A DNA stretch of 64,000 bases, from contig OZ021732.1 in NCBI GenBank assembly GCA_963978545.1, positions 45,208,059 to 45,272,058 on the forward strand. Reading direction: 5' to 3'. Each line of letters starts with the position of its first letter. The stretch's first letter is position 1. The position numbers were made by a program, and so were the translations under genes. Shown piece by piece: positions 1-12,225 of the stretch. This DNA comes from Linyphia triangularis. Its lineage: Eukaryota > Arthropoda > Arachnida > Araneae > Linyphiidae. Under the pieces are notes generated by a model. The model ran no database searches and was not told where the DNA came from. It was given only the letters and a program-made list of their open reading frames with translations.

Positions 1-115
1 TTTTTCAAACTCGGTAAATTATTTGATTCGTGCTAAACTCACTCGTCAAATAAGCGTTTTGCTTCGTTTGAAAAAGTATTACTTTCAAAACTAGTTGCAT
101 AAATAACTGTTATGT
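1..115 (+). repeat. Interspersed repeat Rep-A, copy 1 (cut by window edge)
   Basis: The stretch has the signature AAACTCGGTAAATTATT, then ACTCGTCAAATAAGC, then CTAGTTGCATAAATAACT. The same ordered blocks recur near 47890-47995 and 49515-49600. Family unknown; it is AT-rich and non-coding. The left boundary is outside the window. Confidence 0.6.
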
Positions 116-1749
116 ATGATAACAGTGATTTTGTTGTAATAAATTCAAAGACCAAAATCAGACAGAAAAGCATGAAAAGATTAATTTTCTTTGACAGTGG
201 CTGCTACAAGCCAATTTATTCATAAACATGATAAATAAACCAAAGCTTTATTGTAGATGTTTAACGTATACAATAAAAACAATATCTGAAGATTTTAAAA
301 AACAAATTCTAGGCCTTCCTTATTATATGGTAATACAATTATGAATACTGAATATTTAGAAGAAACATTTTATCGCAGATTAAGATTGAACTGTAAAAAG
401 ATTTACATTTCTCACCTATTTTACTAATTTTTTTGTTTTAGGGAAATTTACAGTCGAAAATGTATGTTTGATTCAATAAAATTAATATCTTTCTTTAGAT
501 GTTCAAAAACACAAAATTGTATTTTTTTAGTGTTAATATATGCGTATATTTATCTCGCAATTTAACAATGCGATTATCAGTATTAAATAATGTAATCAAC
601 AAATATGAAACACTTTGACTTTTTTATGCCAATAATTGCATTAAATGTAGAATTGGGAAAATTTTCCGGATTATCAGATTTTTATCAAGCCACGTTAGAA
701 CGAATAAATGGATTTTTATGAAATTTTCAGCACACATTCAAAATGCTCCAAAGATAATAATAAAATAAAAACTGTAATGTATTTCAACTCGGTTTGATTG
801 GCAACATTTAAACTAGTTTAATGTTAGTTAACTTTTGTACTTTTTCAGTTTAAATTCATTATTAATTGGCACTTTTTCATATCAATTTAAATCGTAGAAA
901 TTAAAAAGTATCTTGATTTATGTCATAAATATGATAGTAAATGTATGAGTTTGGAAGTTTTTATTACAATTATATGTCGTATTAATATTTTATGTCACGA
1001 GCTGAACAGGACATTAATATGAATAAGAGTTGAACTAAATTACTATAATATAGTGACAGACTTATATGAATGATATATTCATCCATCCTTTTGTAGTCAA
1101 CATTCCTAAATAAAACTACAAATTCTTCAGATATGTGTATTATGTCAAATTAAAGATTTCATTAAGACAAGTTCCAACATAAAAATTCAACCGGAAGGAC
1201 TTAAAAGTTCGACAACAATTCTCCTTGTAAAATGCTCACATTTTAAAAACCAATCGAGATATTGGATTACAACTTGAGCATTAAATGACAAGGTTATTTG
1301 CCAGGTTCATCAAATCTACTCCAGCCATGTCTATGTCTACAAAAACATAAACCTTAATGAAGTTCTTCGTAGAAAAAGTGATCAGCAAGAACGGTTATTG
1401 TATGAAATGTGAAAAATGTTTACAGGAAATAGTATCTCTTAAAGGTAATAATTTATCGTAAGCTTTCATTTGTATTGAAGATTTTAGACATTCAAAACTC
1501 AATATCAGCACTCGATAATTGCATCCAAAAGGCCTTAAACTCTGCAAAAGTGAGAAGACTTAAGAAAACTACCTCGGATCAGCAATTATGTCTCAACCAG
1601 TTTCCTAGAGTTTTGAAATCTTGTGACTGATTCTATCTTGATTTTATTTATAACTTTTATTCTTGACTTATTAAAAAAAAGAAAAAAAACTAGTATTTTC
1701 AGACCATGGATTGGAAAAGTTCGTTATTGAAAGTGTATTATTTACACAA
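116..1749. other. AT-rich non-coding DNA
   Basis: No open reading frame, RNA gene or structured repeat that I can support. Short A and T runs only. Confidence 0.5.
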
Positions 1750-2290
1750 AATTAAGCATTTCCACCTCCCATGCAGATACCTCTTTCAATCAATTTATTA
1801 CATAATTTCCCCTGAACACTTGTAAGCACCAACTTAATGTTAAGACGCATCTTAAATATCCAGAGGTGCTGAAAATGGCAAAGTTTTGCCACCAATCCCC
1901 CCACCACGTGATTATAGCCACACCAATCATCTCCCCCCCCCCCCCTCCCCCTGCTCTCAGTGCCCATTTGCCAAGACGGACGTCTATTAACAATGGCCCT
2001 CCATCGACCATAAATCACGAATACTGGTGAGAAGACGTGATGAATTAGTACAAATAGCCCTTTTCTTGCCGCTCCTGAAGAAGACTCGCGGTATGAGATA
2101 CTTCCAGACAATATGTCAGGCGGAATCGTTCGGGGTAAATTGAGGACGTAGCATCTGTCATGGCTTTATTTCTATATCGGATGATCCCAATGAATGGATG
2201 TCTTCTGAAATGGAAGATCAATGGATTGTTTGAGTCCTGTGATGTAAAAGGAACATCAGGATGCATGAGTGAGGTTTTTAATGGGTAAGT
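1750..2290. other. GC-richer island, unassigned
   Basis: This block is clearly richer in G and C than its neighbours and holds a long pure C run near 1931-1946. A 119-codon minus-strand frame (2111-1752) crosses that C run, so part of its protein is a glycine run of no value. I recognise no domain on either strand. It could be an old repeat or a decayed gene piece. Confidence 0.3.
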
Positions 2291-3693
2291 GTTTTTTTGT
2301 TAGATGAATTATCAAGTTGGGTTTTTGTTGTCACACGATAATTTTAAACTTGGTTTTGTGATAGCTAGGATATACTGCCGTCATAAGATGAAAGTTCCTA
2401 AATAAAAAAAAAATCTAAAGTATATTTTAGCACTTTCTGATTATTACTTTCTATCTTCTAAATGGCCCAAGTTCTTATATCAAACAAACCTATATCACAA
2501 TAAAAAAAAAAAGACACGCAATTCCAAAAGATGAATGTAAAAGTGACAAAATATCCAATTGAATAGTTTTGGATTTAGGGCTTTTTAACTTATGATGGCA
2601 GTATAGTAATTGATCAAAAAATTTAAAAACCAAATTCTGAATATTTTCTTTTCGAATGTGTCACTTTAGGTGTATGTGTTGTCTAATACGTATTTTGCCT
2701 AAAAGACGTTGAGAAAAGAAATTATATTTGGAAGATACAGGACACTAATACAGCTCTATTTTCAAGCACTTACTTAATATTTAAATTCTCTGAAATAAAA
2801 TCTAACAATCTACCGTTCATGAATAAGTGACCTCAAATATTAAAACCTCAGATTCAAGAAAGTAATCAATGAGATTTTATAAAAGACACTAGAACTTCAT
2901 AGGAACGTTTCTTTTAATGAAATCAATTACCAAAGAAAATGTCTGAATATGTTATATATTTATGACTCTAAAATATAAATTTTTGTAATTTCTTTCTAAC
3001 TTCGAACATTAATATAATTTCATTCCAGCAATGGATTATTTTCTAAAAGCAATTCAGTGCTTTTGAATTTAAACATTCGGCTTTGTCTTAATTACAGGGT
3101 TTCAGATGGAAGTACTATATTAAGCGAAAACTTGCTTTAAACATGTGAAGGTAAATAAATTGAATAAGCACATTATGTTCGTAAAGCAGCTTTCAATTCG
3201 GTATTAAAGTTTTACCCATGTACAATTTGCCTCGATGAGGATTTTAACAAAAGCAAACCCCCCCCTTTCAAAAGTTTTCGTTCAGCCGAGTAATTTTGGT
3301 CGAAGTAGACACAACAATCATTTAGAACGTGCTTTTATGGGTATTCTTTTATTACTTTTGATTAAGTTTAAGTGGTTCCAAAGGATTTCTAAAGGTTTCG
3401 TCTCAATCAAAAGCTCATTTTACCTCCATTAGGAGTGTAGAAATAAGCTATATTTGAACTATTATATCTTTTAGAATTTAGACGAAAAGGCTACATTATT
3501 TGAATTGCTCTGATTCTTGTAAAGGATTTTAAAAAGGTATTCTTTAACTTTCATAATCTATAATTACGTTTTGTTTAAATTAAAATTATTAATTTGAGTA
3601 CCAGAAATTTGGATGAAAATAAATTTTGTTAAGTAGAAAATGTTTACATTATTTTTGTAGAATTTTGCTCGCATCGGAGTACAATGTATAAAT

Positions 3694-3736
<43 letters not shown>

Positions 3737-3935
3737 CTGCATCTTATAATAAGTTTTTACTTTTCTATGGTTCTACTCCTTCTAGAGTCATTTAAGAATT
3801 TTTAAATTCAGTTTACAAAAAATAATTGAAGTCTAAAGAGGTGAAACATTCTTAACCTCTAGGAAAATATTGATAGATGAAAAATAAAATAAACTCACCA
3901 ATTAGGTGTCCTTGGTAATATTTTAAGAATAATTA
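2291..3935. other. AT-rich non-coding DNA with a 40-base T run
   Basis: No gene seen. A pure T run of about 40 bases lies at 3695-3734, typical of a retrotransposon tail or slippage tract; I could not identify an element attached to it. Confidence 0.5.
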
Positions 3936-4110
3936 ATTGAATATGACGAATTGAATGAATATAATGAATATGATGAATTGAATGAATATAATGAATATGA
4001 TGAATTGAATGAATATGATGAATTGAATGAATATAATGAATATGGTGAATTGAATGAATATGGTGAATTGAATGAATATGATGAATTGAATGAATATAAT
4101 GAATATATAT
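3936..4110 (+). repeat. Minisatellite of GAATGAATAT-type units
   Basis: Reiterated blocks of GAATATGATGAATT and GAATGAATATAAT run for about 175 bases, with small variants such as GGTGAATT. The repeat leaves open frames on both strands (N-E-Y and Y-S-F-N type peptides). These are by-products of the repeat, not genes. Confidence 0.85.
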
Positions 4111-4320
4111 ATATAAGCAAATTTAAAAAATAGAAAAAGAATCAATTATATTTTTCTGCGGAACACTTTTTGGATGCGTTGTTATAAAACTGCACATTTT
4201 TTTATTCAGGTTTTTTGAGTTTTTTCAAAGGGGTAAGCTCTCGGTATTGTATTTCTTTTTGTATTTCAATGCACTGTAAACTTTTTGTTATGTAATTTCT
4301 TATTTACTCATTGTTTTGGT

Positions 4321-4445
4321 TGGAGGCGTCGGGGTTCATGAGTGACATTTTGTGCCTTTTTGGGTCGTGCTCTTTCAGAAACGCCTCCTGGAGGTTTTCG
4401 GCTGGTCGAACCCCTTGATGAAAGACCAGTCGGGGCGTCCAGTTT
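4321..4445. other. GC-rich patch with internal inverted repeats
   Basis: GGAGGCGT near 4323 is complementary to ACGCCTCC near 4380, and GGGGTTC near 4332 to GAACCCC near 4409, so the patch could fold as RNA or single-stranded DNA. The surroundings are AT-rich. Nature unknown; it may be the end of an old mobile element. Confidence 0.3.
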
Positions 4446-7021
4446 AATATCTAATTATAATTTGTAATACTTGTCAAGTTTTTGTTTATACTAAAAATGT
4501 TGACTTCGTTCATACAAATAGACCGACATGCGACATAGTTGAGGTATAAATGTATCGCTAGATTAATATAAAAAGCTAAACAAATATATTTTACTTGTAT
4601 TTATTTGAAAATATACTGTGACAATAGAAAATAAAATTGAAGCTAAATATTTAGTATTTTATAACCATTGTCGTATACTGCTTTTTTTAACTATTGATCC
4701 GGTCACTAATCTTCAGTGTTGGCTATTAAAGAAACGAAAATTTTTATTTACGTACTTGCAGACTACTTGTATCGAATTTTTTTAGTATTCCTTTGACTCC
4801 ATCCGCTTATACATTTTCAGTTTCGTTTTATTCCATTCAGTATTTGTAAAATTTCTAAAGATTACATTTTTAGCACGATGAACTGACAAACTGACAAATA
4901 TCGTCACGGTTTTTAAATTTTTAGATTCAAGGTATGATATAAGTCGAAATACGTCAAAAAATCAAAGTCAGATTTTAGGACAATTATTATCATACTTTCA
5001 TCGTCCAATAGAGGAGAAATTAAAAATACCACTCAACAAATTCTCTTTACACCATACTTAAGAATCACGTCCATTAATTTTTGTTCAATATTTATAAAAT
5101 CAGAATATATCCATTTATTTAACTCTTCCTTCTTCAAAGTGGAGATTCTGTTCATTTTATCTCTAACCTTTAAAGACGAATGCTGAATATTAAAAAATTA
5201 TTTCATCCGTTAAATACCAATTCCACAGAGTTCAAATAACATTCATTACAGATTTAAAAAAAAAAAAAAATTCTAATATGGTTACAAGTAAGGACTATCC
5301 ATTTTCAGAAATCAAATACTAAATCCAATATTTTGCCATAGTGCAATCTTCGCTTGAATATTACTTCAAAATTTATTATTTTCATTTTTTTTAAGTTTGT
5401 GATTACTAAATGGCACTAATACAATGTGCCTCAATGGTCTTATACACTTGGGATCTTCAAATGATTAATCAATTAAAAATCTAATTGTAAATTACCAAAA
5501 ACTGAAACCTCACAAATACATTTTTAAATTATTGGTTTTAAACTGAATCCACTTTGTAGAATGTCATTATTTTTCACAGTATACAATTACAATTACACAC
5601 AGTATACAGTAAAATTAGGAAATCAGTATTGACATAAAAAGTCTCAATCCTTCTAAAAAATGCATTCTAACTCATGACTTCATTTATGACTGGAGGATTG
5701 GTGTACAAAACGTTTTTGGTTTTTCTTGTAAATTCTATTAAACTTAATAAAGATGGATTTGGAAAGTAGACGCCTCAATACTACATTGCACTTTACTAAA
5801 TCTCCAAATTTTGAAAATCTCAAAATTGAAAACTTGTTTAAAGTAAGTGTCTTGTAAAGTTTCAGAACTAAAATTTATATATAAATTAATTTTTTCTCCA
5901 CTATACAGTAATAAACTTTGTTATAAATAATTTTATGATATTCTTCCTTCAGTTGGGTACCAGTTGTTGCCAAGCATAAATGCTTTAGACTTGCAAGTTG
6001 AAATGACGTATAAATGTATCGCCAAGCATAAATATTTACGGTTTGTTGCAAAAGTTTGTAGTTTATTATTTGGAATTAGTTATCTCTGTAATTTGAAAAT
6101 TTTTATGTGATTCTTGGCTAATGGAATAGTACCAATCTTAGTTTGTGTTGCGTAAAGTAAATGAAATCTTAATTAGCAAATTCTTATCTCGTAAATTGCT
6201 GCAACATCTTGCGAGACCTGTTTTAATTATTAGGGAGGAATTCCGATTATTAACAAATCAGAGCTTATCGACTTAAGCTATGTAATTACATCCCAAGCTT
6301 ATTAGGTCCTTTAGCAAATAATTGATACGATCCTTTTACTGGATAATATCTATAGACCTTTTACTGATACTCAAAGTTAAATTGATACGATAATTTATGC
6401 TAGATCTTATGCTTTATAAATTGGAAAATATTCCTGAGTTGTATGCATATCAGATAAATTTGGTAGAGTGAAACAATCTGAAAATATAGAGTTATAGAAT
6501 TACTTTTATCAGCACTCTCAAAATTAAGGGATGTGAATATTTCGAAATATAATAACAATGCATTGGGTACTTACATACGTAAAACTATTAAGACATTTTT
6601 TTAAATTCTTTGGGTATCGTGCAATAAATTTTGTCAATGGTTTCTAAATATAACTAATTATTTGGATTTAATATTGAAAAATCTCAGTATACCATTTTTG
6701 AATAATATCTATTTATGGACGACTACAAGACTCATTTCCTCTTTGTTATTCACTAATGTAACAATTTAAGTAAGTACTGCATTACATTTCAGGAGAAAGT
6801 AAAATCTTATACCAGACGATTTTAAGATGAAAGTAAGCAACCAATTGTTTCTTATGTTAGCCTTGCATAAAAGTCTATTGTTTGAAAAAAAAAATAGAAA
6901 ATAAACACTCAATATTTTATAAGATAAATCTCTTAAAGAACATCCATCATTGACCTCGCATATTTTAATTTTTGTTACAGTTTTGCAGAGGAGCAGCATT
7001 TTGCTTTGCTTATATAAGATG
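4446..7021. other. AT-rich non-coding DNA
   Basis: Nothing that I can name. The 15-mer GTATAAATGTATCGC occurs twice (near 4542 and 6010), which hints at an old dispersed repeat. Confidence 0.45.
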
Positions 7022-7254
7022 GTTCTCTATAGGGATGGAACGGATATGAGTTTTGCCGGATACCGGATTTCGGATATCCGGGGTACCATGTCTACCGGAT
7101 ACTGATATCCGAAACGGATTTCACCTGATATCCGAAAAGGATTTCACCTGATATCCGGCCGGATATTCGGTCTATATACTAAAAACGATAGTTATACAAT
7201 ATTCTATACGAAAAAAATTGTTATGATATGAAGTATCAAGTAAATTATAACTAG

Positions 7255-7505
7255 TGGTTAGCTCACCGCACTGCATGCCACAGGTCCATGGTTTGATTCG
7301 CGGACTGGCAAGGTTGACTTAGCTGTTTATACCTGAAAGAAATAAACTGAGGAGGACTATGTATGCTTGGGAACTAAACACTGGGGTTCGGCGTCAGAAT
7401 GACCATCAGACCGGAACATCTGCTATGTCACACACAAATGCCACAGTCAAGAAAGCTGAGCTGGGCCCAGCAGTCCTTGGTCCACACGGACTGTCGCGCC
7501 ACTAA
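7255..7505 (+). mobile_element. tRNA-derived SINE inside the hAT element
   Basis: The head has an A-box-like TAGTGGTTAGCTC near 7252 and a B-box-like GGTTTGATTCG near 7290, as in Pol III tRNA promoters. A GC-richer body unlike the surrounding hAT follows, ending at CGCGCCACTAAG and a T-rich stretch. Target duplications are not clear. It differs from the SINE family at 18766. Confidence 0.65.
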
Positions 7506-7649
7506 GTTAATTTTTTTTTATTTAAACTTTAGTTGATGAAACGATGTTTTAGTGATGTATGATATAAACTTTAAAAATTTCGAACCCAAAATTCATCAAC
7601 ATTATGTTATACCATATTTAAAATATATATTTAATAAAAACAAACAAAA

Positions 7650-7997
7650 TTAGTACTTACATATTTTTGTGGTTAAGGCTTTTGCTTTAGGATCATCTAA
7701 ACTCCACAATTTTGGTACAAATAATGTCGATTCCTGCGTGCATTTGTTTTGATGAATTGTTTTATCTTGTTCATCAATATTTGATGCATTTAGTGAGTCT
7801 TTTAAGCTTCGGTGAATTTCCTTATGCACACTCATTAAATGGTTCCATAAGGGTTTTGTGGAAAAGGATTTTGGGCTTTTACCGCGCACAATATATTTTT
7901 TAAACTATTCTGTGGAGCAAGTAACACATAGGGCTTTGCTTTCGTCATTTCCATTAATTTTAAAATACTTCCAAATGGGTGATTTTAAATGAGCCAT
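7650..7997 (-). pseudogene. BED zinc-finger exon of a hAT transposase, broken
   Basis: Read from an ATG at 7997 on the minus strand, the first 60 or so residues form a BED finger: an aromatic W and F near residues 9-12, a C-x2-C pair (CVTC), then PLWNHLMSVH giving the H-x4-H pair. BED fingers sit at the N-terminus of hAT transposases and bind the transposon ends. There is an in-frame TAG at 7907-7905 (codon 31), between the cysteine and histidine pairs, so the copy is dead. The frame runs to about 115 codons and closes at a sequence containing GTAAGT near 7655. That is a strong 5' splice donor, suggesting this was the first coding exon of a spliced transposase. The catalytic RNase H-like and C-terminal dimerisation parts are absent from the element. 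Confidence 0.75.
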
Positions 7998-8907
7998 TAT
8001 TAAAAATTATAAATTGGATTGTAATTGGAGAAAACTATGATTCAAGACATTCTAGAGAGCCAAATATAATTCCACATTGTGGCGCTGCGTTAACGACCTA
8101 AAAATTACAATACTTCATTTTACGTCAGAAAAATATACCAGCTTTCAACTTCTGCCAATGAAAAATCAGATGTTAGACCATACCATTCACAACATAAAGG
8201 TGTAGGGTATTATCGTCGATAGAACAAAAAAAAAGCATTGAGGAGTGCGCATTGGCTATTTATTGTTTTTTACTCGCTAGCAAATGTCAGAAAAAAAGGA
8301 GGAAGTGGGAATAACTAAAACTCTTAACAAATAACTTATGTTATGGAAAAAAAGTACTATTTATTAGTATTTCGGTTCGTGTTTTACAAAGAAGCATTCA
8401 AATATAACATCTAGAATTAATCCGATCATAAACTTGGAATGAAAAGAACATATTGCAAAACACGTATGAAGGATGTGTTTGAAAAAAGATTGGAGGAATG
8501 GTTTATGCTTATCAACTCGGCGCCAGTAATACGGCGCCTCTTTCTGTGAACTGAAACTAAATGCATATGCGAAAGCATAGTGCTCTCGAAGGAACTTTTT
8601 CGTTTTCTAACCTGACTGCAATTTATGTCCAAGAAAGAAAAAAAAATTAAAAAAAATAATAATAATTAAAAAAAAAAAAATGTAGGATGCGGTGTCCCCT
8701 TTGTCCGAAAAAGATCATTATTTTTTTCAAAAAATTATTTCTTGTGGATACCTGGTGGCCGGATATAGAGCCGGATATCCGAATGAAATTATCGGATGTC
8801 CGGTATTTCTAATCGGATATCCGACGGGGTGTCGGATATTGAAAAATCAGCCGGATATGCCGGATATCGGATATTTGCCTGATATCCGTTCCATCCCTAG
8901 TTCTCTA

Positions 8908-10116
8908 GTTTAACTTTTACTCGTCCGAATTGACTTATTGTTACCCATTTTGATACACTTGTAAGTGAAAATTGTGTAAGAAACAGCAGTTGGTTTTGTG
9001 TAACATAATCAGATCTATTTTATTTATGATTGTGGTAGAAAGTCTCACCACGATTGTTTGGCTACCCGATGAAGATTGTCGTGCCATATCCCATTTTTGG
9101 AAACGCAATAGCTAAACAGTTTCCCCTTGAAAAACCTCCAGGAAATCATTCTTCTCTTTACACTTACTTTCATTAGTCGAGATCCTGCTCATACGATGTT
9201 TAGTGCACATAGCACACACGTGGCACTTTTGCTTGAAAATCTCAAATTCGGCAAACTGATGTGCTTTTATGATGTACGATTTGACTGTCCTTGTATCATA
9301 TCAAATTACTCGTATTGCCATGCTGTACCTGAATTCAATGAAAAACGCTTCTTGTTTACCCTAAATAATACTCATTACGTATTTACATAATTCAATTATT
9401 TGAAGTTTCTTTATAAAACAGGAAGAATAAGTGCTGGTAATACCCATTGAACGGATCAGATTCATCAGAAACTACTGCATAATGTGTGATTCTAAATAGT
9501 TTTCGAAACCTAATTGTGTAATTATCGAAATTTCAGACTTTTTCGTTAAATTGTATTAGTTCTTAATACTTTATTTATGAATAACATTTCTTCTCGTATA
9601 ATAATTTAGTTTTGTAAGGGTATTTGTTTATGAAGAACAAAATTTAAATAGATAAATAGGATATAGAAGAGAAATAGTAGGTGAAATAATCAGTTAAAAT
9701 TACAAAAAGAACTCTATATATAAATTAAATTTATGGAACTGCATAGACGTCTGGCAAAAAGGATATGTCGAATAAATTCTGGTGCTGAGTTAGGGAGAAA
9801 ATAAATTGTAATGTGGTATTCCACATTATCTCCATTTTATACCTTTGAAAAAAAATGGAATTCATCTATTTACTATATTCTTATGACATAACTTCACGTG
9901 AATTTCTTCAAGATACTTCTTTTAAAAGAACTAAAAATTATTTCCTATATTTCTAGTAGACGGCTTCTATTAACCGGTCACTTAGGTAAAATGACACAAA
10001 AAGAGACCAATACTTACTTCAAAAACCTTGTTCGTTTATGTTTCCTACTTCAGAGCTTAGATTCAAAACTGCTAATATAGCAAAGTAACTGTAACTTTAT
10101 GCCTAATTACAATAAT
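8908..10116. other. AT-rich non-coding DNA
   Basis: No supported feature. Short frames such as 9127-9390 and 9898-10080 show no domain and no splice context. Confidence 0.45.
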
Positions 10117-10120
10117 TTAA

Positions 10121-10376
10121 CCCTCTCGCTGTGTAATTTTTCCTGCCAGACATCTTATAGATTTGAAAAGTGGGCGCAAAATGCTGCAAAAAAATGCTTG
10201 TATATTTCTCAGAAATGTGGACATCTAACGCCATCTGTTAACCCAGATTTGAATAAACAATTAAACATCACAGAAAAGCCAAAATGAGACCATGATCGGG
10301 GAAAAAGCGGGTTTCACAGTTAAATAGACGGTAAAAATGCATCTCCGAAGAAATCGCGGGCTACGCAGCGAGAGGG
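10121..10376. mobile_element. piggyBac-type MITE
   Basis: A 256-bp element flanked by TTAA on both sides (10117-10120 and 10377-10380). Its ends are inverted copies of CCCTCTCGCTG. The TTAA target and CCCT-type ends are diagnostic for the piggyBac superfamily. It has no coding capacity and would have depended on a transposase in trans. Confidence 0.85.
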
Positions 10377-10380
10377 TTAA

Positions 10381-12225
10381 CATCATTTAACATAATTTAC
10401 CTCTCAAAATATAATTAACAATAACATCATTAATTAAAGTAGTCTTGGTATTCTGAAAAATCAAAGAAATTTCACGTCTGCTACATGTACTCTTCATTTT
10501 ATATATATATATATATATTACTACGCCTTTTACAACATAATACATGCAAAAAAGGACAAACTAAGATTGCAGATAGTTGCAAGTGCGTAACAATAGTGTA
10601 AGGTATCTCTAAACTTAGGGGACGATATCAATAGATGGCATAAAGGAATGGAGTGTGTATTCTTAAATAAAATATGACATTAAACTTAATACATCTAGTC
10701 AATTTATTACTTAATATTTTTTTAGTATTGCTGTGCAACCTTTTTAACTCTGTTTCTACGTATTACTAAGTTTCTAACGTAAGAATAACGTTGTACTTAG
10801 TATGTAAGAGTTGTAATAAGTTTTCGAAATATGCATTATTGAGAGAATATCATCAATAGCTTGTATGTTACCTCTCCCCTTAAAATCGAATTTAAATGAA
10901 ATCGATATTTAAATTTAAAATGGAAAGAGAATGGAAATTTGAAAATCTAGTGCTCTGTTCTCCTGTAGGAATACAATCAACTGTAAATCTAGATTATACG
11001 CTTGACGACATTTGATATAAGGGCGCATTGGGCGTAAATAAAATGTCAAATCCTCCATCCTATTTTAAAGCGAATATTTTTTGGGAAAGCTTCTTTTGTT
11101 TGCATGACTCCACTTCATGAAAATGAGTATTTCTTCCTTTTATTATGTTTACTCTTTTCAGTTTGTTATTTTAAAAATGGACAGCTGTTGAAGTTCGATA
11201 TGAGGATGTGTAGAGAATTTTTATGTAGAAAACATCTATTTAAAGACAAAAAGATTTATTTTTTTTTAGTTTATCGAACATTTCAGAAGAAAAAAAAAAA
11301 AAAAAAAAAAAAAACTTAGCATTTATATTCACGCAGACATTTCTGCTCTGTATGAGTAACTTAGTACTTTGTCAAAAAACTAATGCATAACAGAATGTTT
11401 AATAGAAACTAAATCTTCTTTTAAAAATTTGATTGCCATATACCTTTGGCAAAAAATGCATTGCTTCAACTGTTTAGTATAAAGTAAAGCATTCATGTTA
11501 TATTAATGCGACGACTACACTAGTGTAACGTACTGTTATAATGTTTGTGAAATTTTAAATTGCCTAAGAAAGCATGCATTGTCAACAGCATTTCCTCTAT
11601 TTTCAAAATTAAGCATCGGGGAAATGATATACTAAATATTTATAGTAATAACTTTAGATTAACTTTATTAAACAAAATGTAGAAGCTCAGAGGTAAGTGA
11701 TGCTATTTTCATTTTCCTTAATTTTTAAAGATATCCTATCAAATATTCTCTGAACCCTTGATAACTAAATATTCGTCCGATAGACTATTCACCCCTACCA
11801 GTTTTGCAACTTAGAGATGTTCCTGTTACACTTATAAAATCTGCCAAGAGTGCAAACGTTAATTATTACCATCTTTCTATTTTCAATTGAAATATTATAC
11901 TTCTTTTAAGATACACTAACTTGTTTGAAATAAGCATAAATGCACTATAAATATAGTATATTTATACTTATAGAATAAATATACTATAGGTATAAAGAGA
12001 AAAACATACATGTTTTTAATTTGTTAGTCTATAAGTCCAATCATTAGTTAGTGAGAACACTGATTTAAGTTTGGTTATTTAAGGTAGATATTACATAACA
12101 TTTGTACCTTTTTTTATAAAGAGATGGTGTATACCTCTTGAAAGAACGCGAAAAGCACATAATACCGCAATCATAATCTGAAAATAAAAAAAAAATTAAA
12201 AATTATAGTGCTCTAAACCTCTGGA
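10381..12225. other. AT-rich non-coding DNA
   Basis: Contains an AT dinucleotide run near 10501-10518 and an A run near 11288-11312. No gene or element ends found. Confidence 0.45.

Larger units (their letters stand above)
7030..8899 (-). mobile_element. hAT DNA transposon, internally deleted
   Basis: Both ends start TAGGGATGGAACGGATAT when read inward, and the element is flanked by a perfect 8-bp duplication, GTTCTCTA (7022-7029 and 8900-8907). TAGGG-type ends and an 8-bp duplication are hAT hallmarks. The subterminal zones at both ends carry many copies of the palindrome CGGATATCCG, which in hAT elements typically bind the transposase BED finger. At 1870 bp it is too short for a full transposase. 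It retains one BED-finger exon (separate entry) on the minus strand and hosts a tRNA-derived SINE at about 7255-7505. Confidence 0.9.

Noticed and set aside
3923..4145. Open frames on both strands with N-E-Y or Y-S-F-N repeats
   Set aside because: Products of the GAATGAATAT minisatellite; no flanking coding signal.
9127..9390. 87-codon plus-strand frame
   Set aside because: No domain, no splice context and no composition shift.
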